The translations under genes were made by a program, and so were the position numbers. DNA of 64,000 nt, taken from contig OZ025248.1 in assembly GCA_964019135.1 (NCBI GenBank), positions 76,452,119 through 76,516,118 of the forward strand. The letters run 5' to 3'. Shown one piece after another: positions 48,501 through 58,000 of the stretch; position 1 is the first letter of the stretch, and every line of letters begins with the position of its first letter. The notes beneath the pieces were generated by a model. It had not been told where the DNA came from. It did no database searches and saw only the letters and a program-made list of their open reading frames with translations. This DNA is from Arenicola marina (Eukaryota; Annelida; Polychaeta; Arenicolidae).

Positions 48501-51316
48501 AGTGCGTGCAGTGTCATTGTCCACTGACAGTGGAGTGCGTGCCGTGTCATTGTCCACTGACAGTGGAGTGCATGCCGTGTCATTGTCCACTGACAGTGGA
48601 GTGCGTGCCGTGTCATTGTCCACTGACAGTGGAGTTCATGCCGTGTCATTGTCCACTGACAGTGGAGTGCATGCCGTGTCATTGTCCACTGACAGAGCAT
48701 TGTCCACTGACAGTGGAGTGCGTGCCGTGTCATTGTCCACTGACAGTGGAGTGCATGCCGTGTCATTGTCCACTGACAGAGCATTGTCCACTGACAGTGG
48801 AGTGCGTGCCGTGTCATTGTCCACTGACAGTGGAGTGCGTGCCGTGTCATTGTCCACTGACAGTGGAGTGCGTGCCGTGTCATTGTCTACTGACAGTGGA
48901 GTGCGTGCCGTGTCATTGTCCACTGACAGTGGAGTGCGTGCCGTGTCATTGTCCACTGACAGTGGAGTGCGTGCCGTGTCATTGTCCACTGACAGTGGAG
49001 TGCGTGCCGTGTCATTGTCCACTGACAGTGGAGTGCGTGCCGTGTCATTGTCCACTGACAATGGAGTGCATGCCGTGTCATTGTCCACTGACAGTGGAGT
49101 GCGTGCCGTGTCATTGTCCACTGACAGTGGAGTTCATACCGTGTCATCGTCCACTGACAGTGGAGTGCATGCCGTGTCATTGTCCACTGACAGTGGAGTG
49201 CGTGCAGTGTCATTGTCCACTGACAGTGGAGTGCGTGCCGTGTCATTGTCCACTGACAGTGGAGTGCGTGCCGTGTCATTGTCCACTGACAGTGGAGTGC
49301 GTGCCGTGTCATTGTCCACTGACAATGGAGTGCGTGCCGTGTCATTGTCCACTGACAGTGGAGTGCGTGCCGTATCATTGTCCACTGACAGAGCATTGTC
49401 CACTGACAGTGGAGTGCGTGCAGTGTCATTGTCCACTGACAGTGGAGTGCGTGCCGTGTCATTGTCCACTGACAGTGGAGTGCATGCCGTGTCATTGTCC
49501 ACTGACAGTGGAGTGCGTGCCGTGTCATTGTCCACTGACAGTGGAGTGCGTGCCGTGTCATTGTCCACTGACAGTGGAGTGCGTGCCGTGTCATTGTCCA
49601 CTGACAGTGGAGTGCGTGCAGTGTCATTGTCCACTGACAGTGGAGTGCGTGCCGTGTCATTGTCCACTGACAGTGGAGTGCGTGCCGTGTCATTGTCTAC
49701 TGACAGTGGAGTGCGTGCCGTGTCATTGTCCACTGACAGTGGAGTGCGTGCCGTGTCATTGTCCACTGACAGTAGAGTGCGTGCCGTGTCATTGTCCATT
49801 GACAGTGGAGTGCGTGCCGTGTCATTGTCCTCTGACAGTGGAGTTCATGCCGTGTCATTGTCCACTGACAGTGGAGTGCAAGCCGTCTCATTGTCCACTG
49901 ACAGTGGAGTGCGTGCCGTGTCATTGTCCACTGACAGTGGAGTGCGTGCCGTGTCATTGTCCACTGACAGTGGAGTGCGTGCCGTGTCATTGTCCACTGA
50001 CAGTGGAGTGCGTGCCGTGTCATTGTCCACTGACAGTGGAGTGCGTGCCGTGTCATTGTCCACTGACAGTGGAGTGCGTGCCGTGTCATTGTCCACTGAC
50101 AGTGGAGTGCGTACCGTGTCATTGTCCACTGACAGTGGAGTGCGTGCCGTGTCATTGTCCACTGACAGTGGAGTTCATGCCGTGTCATTGTCCAACTACA
50201 GGGGAGTGCATGCCGTGTCATTGTCCACTGACAGAGCATTGTCCACTGACAGTGGAGTGCGTGCAGTGTCATTGTCCACTGACAGTGGAGTGCGTGCCGT
50301 GTCATTGTCCACTGACAGTGGAGTGCATGCCGTGTCATTGTCCACTGACAGTGGAGTGCGTGCCGTGTCATTGTCCACTGACAGTGGAGTTCATGCCGTG
50401 TCATTGTCCACTGACAGTGGAGTGCATGCCGTGTCATTGTCCACTGACAGAGCATTGTCCACTGACAGTGGAGTGCGTGCCGTGTCATTGTCCACTGACA
50501 GTGGAGTGCGTGCCGTGTCATTGTCCACTGACAGTGGAGTGCGTGCCGTGTCATTGTCTACTGACAGTGGAGTGCGTGCCGTGTCATTGTCCACTGACAG
50601 TGGAGTGCGTGCCGTGTCATTGTCCACTGACAGTGGAGTGCGTGCCGTGTCATTGTCCACTGACAGTGGAGTGCGTGCCGTGTCATTGTCCACTGACAGT
50701 GGAGTGCGTGCCGTGTCATTGTCCACTGACAGTGGAGTGCGTGCCGTGTCATTGTCCACTGACAGTGGAGTGCGTGCCGTGTCATTGTCCACTGACAATG
50801 GAGTGCATGCCGTGTCATTGTCCACTGACAGTGGAGTGCGTGCCGTGTCATTGTCCACTGACAGTGGAGTTCATACCGTGTCATCGTCCACTGACAGTGG
50901 AGTGCATGCCGTGTCATTGTCCACTGACAGTGGAGTGCGTGCAGTGTCATTGTCCACTGACAGTGGAGTGCGTGCCGTGTCATTGTCCACTGACAGTGGA
51001 GTGCGTGCCGTGTCATTGTCCACTGACAGTGGAGTGCGTGCCGTGTCATTGTCCACTGACAATGGAGTGCGTGCCGTGTCATTGTCCACTGACAGTGGAG
51101 TGCGTGCCGTATCATTGTCCACTGACAGAGCATTGTCCACTGACAGTGGAGTGCGTGCCGTGTCATTGTCCACTGACAGTGGAGTGCGTGCCGTGTCATT
51201 GTCCACTGACAGTGGAGTGCGTGCCGTGTCATTGTCCACTAACAGTGGAGTGCGTGCCGTGTCATTGTCCACTGACAGTGGAGTGCATGCCGTGTCATTG
51301 TCCACTGAAAGTGGAG
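39531..51316. repeat. 33-bp minisatellite array, about 357 copies
   Basis: The largest array. The unit is 33 bp (example 39551-39583), with core CCACTGACAGTGGAGTGC. The first 13 bases form a perfect inverted repeat, CCACTG-A-CAGTGG. Recurrent variants are GCCGTA for GCCGTG, TCTACT for TCCACT, CAT or CAA for CGT, and AATGGA for AGTGGA. An 18-bp short unit (CCACTGACAGAGCATTGT, for example 42719-42736) lacks 15 bases. All length changes are multiples of three, so two + frames and long minus stretches are open across nearly 12 kb. Higher-order duplication of 4908 bp is listed separately. In a hand tally, base changes hit the three codon positions about equally, which argues against coding. Confidence 0.97.
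40270..51316. repeat. Higher-order duplication (4908 bp) inside the 33-bp array, with a partial third copy
   Basis: Variant order from about 40270 to 45177 is repeated from about 45178 to 50118. The unique GTGCGGTGTC at 40493 and 45401 gives offset 4908. From about 44.0 kb rightwards the offset becomes 4941, one extra 33-bp unit in the second copy. The length 4908 equals 146 units of 33 plus five short units of 18. A third, partial copy (about 50130-51316) matches the end of the second copy with offset about 1755, later 1737. Confidence 0.85.
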
Positions 51317-51723
51317 CAGGTCTTAATCAACTGCAGACTGTGCAGAATCACGAAAGCATCACTATTCGTGAGACAGCTTTTATTTTATTTCAAGTTTGAC
51401 AAAATCAACAAATCATCGACTGTTTAAAAGAGATTTGACTTCTTGATAGGATCAAATTATAAACTTTTTATGCAACTCAATCTGTGATGACAAACATTAT
51501 TATTTATTTTTCACCAACTTTCATCTGCAGGTGCAGACATTCACGATGTTTAACCTTTACTTCCTTTTGCAACTATGCTTACTACAAACTCGTCTTCATG
51601 CTTGCAAGATTTTGACTCTAATTTCGACTGCACACAACCGGTATGGCACGATATAGCCTAACAGGCTGAAGGTGCCGTCAAACCCCAATATAATCAAATC
51701 AAAACCCACACCTGCAAGCTGGC
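51317..51723. other. Unique spacer of about 400 bp, AT-rich, no gene seen
   Basis: AT-rich sequence following the 33-bp array. The long repeat-derived frames stop within its first 110 bp. It contains a CTGCAGGTGCAG element near 51525 and no conserved domain, RNA gene or transposon end that I can see. Confidence 0.6.
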
Positions 51724-52097
51724 GTTCTGAGGACACCCGGCGGTCTGAGGACACTCGGCGGTCTGAGGACACCCGGCGGTCTGAGGACACTCGGCGGTCT
51801 GAGGACACTCGGCGGTTTGAGGACATTCGGCGGTCTGAGGACACCAGGCGGTCTGAGGACACTCGGCGGTCTGAGGACACTCGGCGGTCTGAGGACACCC
51901 GGCGGTCTGAGGACCCTCGGCGGTCGGAGGACACCGGACGGTCTGAGGACATTCGGCGGTCTGAGGACACTCGGCGGTCTGAGGACACTCGGCGGTCTGA
52001 GGACACCAGACGGTCTGAGGACACTCGGCGGTCTGAGGACACTGGGCGGTCTGAGGACACCAGACGGTCTGACACTCGGCGATCTGAGAACACCCGT
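51724..52097. repeat. 18-bp minisatellite array, about 20 copies
   Basis: The unit is GAGGACACTCGGCGGTCT, with CCCGG, CCAGG or CATTC replacing part of CACTCGG in some copies. Frames stay open on both strands (RRSEDT forward); this is not a gene. Confidence 0.96.
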
Positions 52098-52297
52098 TTG
52101 TCGACGTCTTGTGAACATCTGGTGCTACCATATTACTGACACCCGGTGGGGGTAGAGGCAATAAAACGACTGGCCTTCCACACGCCAAGGCCTAGTGTTT
52201 AGTACAGGCCCGAGGCAGCTGTCCAATTAATTTTACTATAAATGCTAATTTAGTAGCCACTAGCGCTTGTTTATGCTATTCATACATCGCAACAGCC
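52098..52297. other. Short unique spacer with AATAAA
   Basis: A 200-bp island between two arrays. AATAAA lies at 52160-52165. No open frame of interest. Confidence 0.55.
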
Positions 52298-52764
52298 ATG
52301 TTGATAGAGGTGCGGCATTCACTGCCTTGCTGATGTTGATAGAGGTGGGGCAAGTCACTGCCTTGCTGATGTTGATAGAGGTGGGGCAATTCACTGCTTT
52401 GCTGATGTTGATAGAGGTGGGGCAAGTCACTGCCTTGCTGATGTTGATAGAGGTGGGGCAAGTCACTGCCTTGCTGATGTTGATAGAGGTGGGGCAATTC
52501 ACTGCCTTGCTGATGTTGATAGAGGTGGGGCAAGTCACTGCCTTGCTGATGTTGATAGAGGTGGGGCAAGTCACTGCCTTGCTGATGTTGATAGAGGTGG
52601 GGCAATTCACTGCCTTGCTGATGTTGATAGAGGTGGGGCAATTTACTGCCTTGCTGATGTTGATAGAGGTGGGGCAATGTACTGCCTTGCTGATGTTGAT
52701 AGAGGTAAGGCAATTCACTGCCTTGCTGATGTTGATAGAGGTGGGGGGATTCACTGCCTTGCTT
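52298..52764. repeat. 36-bp minisatellite array, 13 copies
   Basis: The unit is 36 bp (example 52333-52368), with core GTTGATAGAGGTGGGGCA. It is followed by AGTCACTGCC or ATTCACTGCC and TTGCTGAT. The first copy is 35 bp. Copies are nearly identical, apart from the last few. Twelve codons per unit keep frames open; this is not a gene. Confidence 0.96.
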
Positions 52765-53271
52765 ACATAGTGAATGCGGGAGGTGTTGCCACAAAATTGC
52801 TGAAAGTGTTGGTGCCACCTGTTTTTTAGCGTTAGGTTCAAATTGTCAATGGAATAGTAACAAATAAAAATGTATTTCAATAAGAGTTTAGTTTTTATTC
52901 CACGACATCACTCGCGTTTGTCAAAGTAGCAAACTGAAGTCTGGTGGATTTATTTCTGGGAGCATTGCATCTGAGCTCTATTTAAAAATTTCCCAATGAT
53001 GTCACAAGATTGGCAGTTGAACTTTGATGCAGTGTGGAGGTATTTTGTGTCGAGGACGTGTATTGTTCTCATGGTTGAGTGATTTTTGTTCAAGCCAATG
53101 AGCAAGGTAAAAGCACAGGCGTTGGTATTCCTCTTTGACGTCACTTCCCTCGTTATCTTCTACTATTTGGGGCGTTATAATAAGGAATGTAAGGGAGGAA
53201 ACACGAAAGAATAATAGACTAAGAATAATAGACTGAAAATTAAAAAGACTCGAACCTACCAAGTCGCGAGT
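52765..53271. other. Unique spacer of about 500 bp with an ETS-CRE-like site
   Basis: AT-rich island. AATAAA lies at 52863-52868. A perfect TGACGTCA at 53136-53143 is followed by CTTCCC, which on the minus strand reads GGGAAGTGACGTCA, an ETS-type GGAA next to a CRE. A 13-base direct duplication, AGAATAATAGACT, lies near 53207-53236. No convincing open frame. Confidence 0.55.
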
Positions 53272-56200
53272 GTATGAGTGGTAGTATAGGGTGTGTGTTA
53301 GGATAGCCCGTTAGGCTATACGAGAGGTAGTATAGGGTGTGTGTTAGGTCAGTCCGTTAGGCTATACGAGAGGTAGTATAGGGTGTGTGTTAGGATAGCC
53401 CGTTAGGCTATACGAGTGGTAGTATAGGGTGTGTGTTAGGATAGCCCGTTAGGCTATACGAGAGGTAGTATAGGGTGTGTGTTAGGTTAGCCCGTTAGGC
53501 TATACGAGAGGTAGTATAGGGTGTGTGTTAGGATAGCCCGTTAGGCTATACGAGTGGTAGTATAGGGTGTGTGTTAGGTTAGCCCGTTAGGCTATACGAG
53601 AGGTAGTATAGGGTGTGTGTTAGGATAGCCCGTTAGGCTATACGAGTGGTAGTATAGGGTGTGTGTTAGGATAGCCCGTTAGGCTATACGAGAGGTAGTA
53701 TAGGGTGTGTGTTAGGATAGCCCGTTAGGCTATACGAGAGGAATAGAGGGTGTGTGTTAGGATAGCCCGTTAGGCTATACTAGTGGTATAGAGGGTGTGT
53801 GTTAGGTTAGCCCGTTAGGCTATACGAGAGGTATAGAGGGTGTGTGTTAGGTTAGCCCGTTAGGCTATACGAGAGGTAGTATAGGGTGTGTGTTAGGTCA
53901 GTCCGTTAGGCTATACGAGTGGTAGTATAGGGTGTGTGTTAGGTTAGCCCGTTAGGCTATACGAGTGGTAGTATAGGGTGTGTGTTAGGTTAGCCCGTTA
54001 GGCTATACGAGTGGTAGTATAGGGTGTGTGTTAGGATAGCCCGTTAGGCTATACGAGAGGTATAGAGGGTGTGTGTTAGGTCAGTCCGTTAGGCTATACG
54101 AGTGATATAGAGGGTGTGTGTTAGGTTAGCCCGTTAGGCTATACGAGTGGTAGTATAGGGTGTGTGTTAGGATAGCCCGTTAGGCTATACGAGAGGTATA
54201 GAGGGTGTGTGTTAGGATAGCCCGTTAGGCTATACTAGTGGTATAGAGGGTGTGTGTTAGGTTAGCCCGTTAGGCTATACGAGAGGTATAGAGGGTGTGT
54301 GTTAGGTTAGCCCGTTAGGCTATACGAGAGGTAGTATAGGGTGTGTGTTAGGTCAGTCCGTTAGGCTATACGAGTGGTAGTATAGGGTGTGTGTTAGGAT
54401 AGCCCGTTAGGCTATACGAGTGGTAGTATAGGGTGTGTGTTAGGTTAGCCCGTTAGGCTATGCGAGTGGTATAGAGGGTGTGTGTTAGGATAGCCCGTTA
54501 GGCTATACGAGAGGTATAGAGGGTGTGTGTTAGGATAGCCCGTTAGGCTATACGAGAGGTATAGAGGGTGTGTGTTAGGTCAGTCCGTTAGGCTATACGA
54601 GTGGTATAGAGGGTGTGTGTTAGGTTAGCCCGTTAGGCTATACGAGAGGTATAGAGGGTGTGTGTTAGGTTAGCCCGTTAGGCTATACGAGAGGTAGTAT
54701 AGGGTGTGTGTTAGGTCAGTCCGTTAGGCTATACGAGTGGTATAGAGGGTGTGTGTTAGGTTAGCCCGTTAGGCTATACGAGTGGTATAGAGGGTGTGTG
54801 TTAGGATAGCCCGTTAGGCTATACGAGAGGTATAGAGGGTGTGTGTTAGGATAGCCCGTTAGGCTATACGAGAGGTAGTATAGGGTGTGTGTTAGGTCAG
54901 TCCGTTAGGCTATACGAGAGGTAGTATAGGGTGTGTGTTAGGTCAGTCCGTTAGGCTATACGAGTGGTAGTATAGGGTGTGTGTTAGGTTAGCCCGTTAG
55001 GCTATACGAGTGGTAGTATAGGCTGTGTGTTAGGTTAGCCCGTTAGGCTATGCGAGTGGTATAGAGGGTGTGTGTTAGGATAGCCCGTTAGGCTATACGA
55101 GAGGTATAGAGGGTGTGTGTTAGGATAGCCCGTTAGGCTATACGAGAGGTATAGAGGGTGTGTGTTAGGATAGCCCGTTAGGCTATACGAGAGGTAGTAT
55201 AGGGTGTGTGTTAGGATAGCCCGTTAGGCTATACGAGAGGTATAGAGGGTGTGTGTTAGGATAGCCCGTTAGGCTATACGAGAGGTAGTATAGGGTGTGT
55301 GTTAGGTTAGCCCGTTAGGCTATACGAGTGGTATAGAGGGTGTGTGTTAGGTTAGCCCGTTAGGCTATACTAGTGGTATAGAGGGTGTGTGTTAGGTTAG
55401 CCCGTTAGGCTATACTAGTGGTATAGAGGGTGTGTGTTAGGATAGCCCGTTAGGTTATACTAGTGGTATAGAGGGTGTGTGTTAGGATAGCCCGTTAGGC
55501 TATACGAGTGGTAGTATAGGGTGTGTGTTAGGTTAGCCCGTTAGGCTATACTAGCGGTATAGAGGGTGTGTGTTAGGATAGCCTGTTAGGCTATACGAGT
55601 GGTATAGAGGGTGTGTGTTAGGTTAGCCCGTTAGGCTATACTAGCGGTATAGAGGGTGTGTGTTAGGATAGCCTGTTAGGCTTTACGAGTGGTATAGAGG
55701 GTGTGTGTTAGGTTAGCCCGTTAGGCTATACTAGCGGTATAGAGGGTGTGTGTTAGGTCAGTCCGTTAGGCTATACGAGTGGTATAGTGGGTGTGGGTTA
55801 GGTCAGTCCGTTAGTTTATACTAGTGGTATAGAGGGTGTGTGTTAGGTTAGCCCGTTAGGCCATACGAGAGGTAGTATAGGGTGTGTGTTAGGTTAGCCC
55901 GTTAGTTTATACTAGTGGTATAGAGGGTGTGGGTTAGGTCAGTCCGTTAGTCTATACGAGTGGTATAGAGTGTGTGGGTTAGGTCAGTCCGTTAGTTTAT
56001 ACTAGTGGTATAGAGGGTGTGGGTTAGGTCAGTCCGTTAGTCTATACGAGTGGTATAGAGGATGTGGGTTAGGTCAGTCCGTTAGTTCATACTAGTGGTA
56101 TAGAGGGTGTGGGTTAGGTCAGTCCGTTAGTTTATACTAGTGGTATAGAGGGTGTGGGTTAGGTCAGTCCGTTATTTTTAACTAGTGGTATAGAGGGTGT

Positions 56201-56868
56201 GGGTTAGGTCAGTCCGTTAGTTTATACTAGTGGTATAGAGGGTGTGGGTTAGGTCAGTCCGTTAGGTTATACTAGTGGTATAGAGGGTGTGGGTTAGGTC
56301 AGTCCGTTAGTTTATACTAGTGGTATAAAGGGTGTGGGTTAGGTTAGCTCGTTAGGCTATACGAGTGGTATAGAGGATGTGGGTTAGGTCAGTCCGTTAG
56401 TTCATACTAGTGGTATAGAGGGTGTGGGTTAGGTCAGTCCGTTAGTTTATACTAGTGGTATAGAGGGTGTGGGTTAGGTCAGTCCGTTAGTTTATACTAG
56501 TGGTATAGAGGGTGTGGGTTAGGTCAGTCCGTTAGTTTATACTAGTGGTATAAAGGGTGTGGGTTAGGTCAGTCCGTTAGTTTATACTAGTGGTATAAAG
56601 GGTGTGGGTTAGGTCAGTCCGTTAGGTTATACTAGTGGTATAGAGGGTGTGGGTTAGGTTAGTCCGTTAGTTTATACTAGTGGTATAGAGGGTGTGGGTT
56701 AGGTTAGCCCGTTAGGCTATACGAGTGGTATAGAGGGTGTGGGTTAGGATAGCCCGTTAGTTTATACTTGTGGTATAGAGGGTGTGGGTTAGGTCAGCCC
56801 GTTAGTCTATACGAGTGGTATAGAGGGTGTGGGTTAGGTCAGTCCGTTAGTCTATACGAGTGGCAGCA
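53272..56868. repeat. 45/46-bp minisatellite array, about 79 copies, two subfamilies
   Basis: The unit is 46 bp (example 53276-53321), with core GTTAGGATAGCCCGTTAGGC, or 45 bp where GTAGTATAGGG is replaced by GTATAGAGGG (example 53781-53825). Each unit contains the inverted repeat TAGCC-CGTTA-GGCTA. Up to about 55780 units carry GTGTGTGTTAGG and GGCTATACGAG. Beyond that most carry GTGTGGGTTAGGTCAGTCC and TTTATACTAG. It is the only large array rich in stop codons in all frames, so it gives no long open frame. Confidence 0.96.
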
Positions 56869-56904
56869 GAGGGTGCGAGATTGCACGTGTGATTTGGCAG
56901 GTTG

Positions 56905-57108
56905 TGAAAGGAAGGAGGGGTGGGCGGGGAGGGAGACAGTGGGAAGAAGACGGTGTCAGAAAGGGGGGGGGGGGGCGGGGAAGGAGACAGTGGGAAGTAG
57001 ACGGTGTCAGAAAGGAGGGGTGGGCGGGGAAGGAGACAGTGGGAAGGAGACGGTGTCAGGAAGGAGGGGTGGGCGGGGAAGGAGGCAGTGGGAAGCAGAC
57101 GGTGTCAG
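56905..57108. repeat. 49-bp G-rich repeat, about four copies
   Basis: Units marked by GGGAAG followed by GACGGTGTCAG begin at about 56941, 56992, 57041 and 57090, giving periods of 51, 49 and 49 bp. The 51-bp unit has a longer G run (56964-56975). Short G/R-rich frames here are compositional. Confidence 0.9.
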
Positions 57109-57270
57109 TAGGAGGGCAGATGACCTTCCGGGCGATTTAGCGGCAAGTAATATCGTTACCTGCGGTACGTCGACTCTCACCCATTAACGCCCCGCAATAG
57201 GATTTGTCGCCAGATTGCATTACCTAATGCGCTAATGTTGGTATAAAACAAAGGGTTCGCTGCTTCGTTG
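57109..57270. promoter_or_regulatory. Unique spacer with a palindrome and TATA box, possible core promoter
   Basis: A 162-bp island. GCATTACCTAATGC at 57217-57230 is a perfect 6-bp inverted repeat with a 2-bp spacer. TATAAAAC at 57242-57249 follows 11 bases later. Together they could form a + strand core promoter reading into the pyrimidine-rich arrays, but no transcript or coding region is evident. Confidence 0.2.
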
Positions 57271-58000
57271 ACGCCCCGCCCCTACCCCTGTGCCCTCACG
57301 CCCATCCCCTACCCCTCTGCCCTCACGCGCCTCCCCTTACCCCTCTGCCATCACGCCCATCCCCTACCCTTCGGCCCTCACACCCCTCCCCTACCCCTCT
57401 GCCCTCACGCTCCTCCCCTACCCCTCGGCCCTCACGCCCCTCCCCTACCCTACCCCTTTGCCCTCACGCCCCTCCCCTACCCCTCTGCCCTCACGCCCAT
57501 CCCCCACCCCTTTGCCCTCACGCCCATCCCCCACCCCTCTGCCCTCACGCTCCTCCCCCACCCCTCTGCCCTCACGCCCATCCCCCACCCCTTTGCCCTC
57601 TCGCCCATCCCCTACCCCTCGGCCCTCACACCCCTCCCCTACCCCTCTGCCCTCACGCTCCTCCCCTACCCCTCGGCCCTCACGCCCCTCCCCTACCCCT
57701 TTGCCCTCACGCCCATCCCCCACCCCTTTGCCCTCACGCCCATCCCCCACCCCTTTGCCCTCACGCCCATCCCCCACCCCTTTGCCCTCACGCCCATCCC
57801 CCACCCCTTTGCCCTCACGCTCCTCCCCCACCCCTCTGCCCTCACGCTCCTCCCCCACCCCTCTGCCCTCACGCCCATCCCACACCCCTCTGCCCTCACG
57901 CCCATCCCCCACCCCTTTGCCCTCACGCCCATCCCCCACCCCTCTGCCCTCACGCTCATCCCCCACCCCTTTGCCCTCACGCCCCTCCCCACTCCGCTCC
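57271..58000. repeat. 27-bp pyrimidine-rich minisatellite, about 27 copies
   Basis: The unit is 27 bp (example 57481-57507), with core CCCTCTGCCCTCACGCCC followed by ATCCCCCAC or close. Variants are CTCGGCC, CTTTGCC, GCTCCTCC and GCCCCTCC. One 28-bp unit near 57312 shifts the triplet phase. It passes without a unique gap into the 47-bp array; the transition (58001-58070) looks like degenerate copies of the latter. Unrelated in sequence to the 27-bp array at 3821. Confidence 0.95.

Noticed and set aside
39531..51316. CRISPR array
   Set aside because: Units are head to tail with no unique spacers between them, and the context is eukaryotic.
39532..51427. Two overlapping + frames of about 3955 and 3963 codons across the 33-bp array as a giant repeat protein
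   Set aside because: They follow from a stop-free 33-bp unit. One frame begins with GTG rather than ATG. A hand tally of distinct base changes in frame gave about 7, 8 and 8 at codon positions one, two and three, so there is no synonymous bias. Minus frames are also open.
51596..52188. Overlapping frames on both strands around the second 18-bp array
   Set aside because: Frame openness is due to the 18-bp unit; the unique ends add only short, unrecognisable tails.
53272..56868. Telomeric or interstitial telomeric repeat
   Set aside because: TTAGG and GGTTAG occur once or twice per 46-bp unit but are not in perfect short-period tandem.
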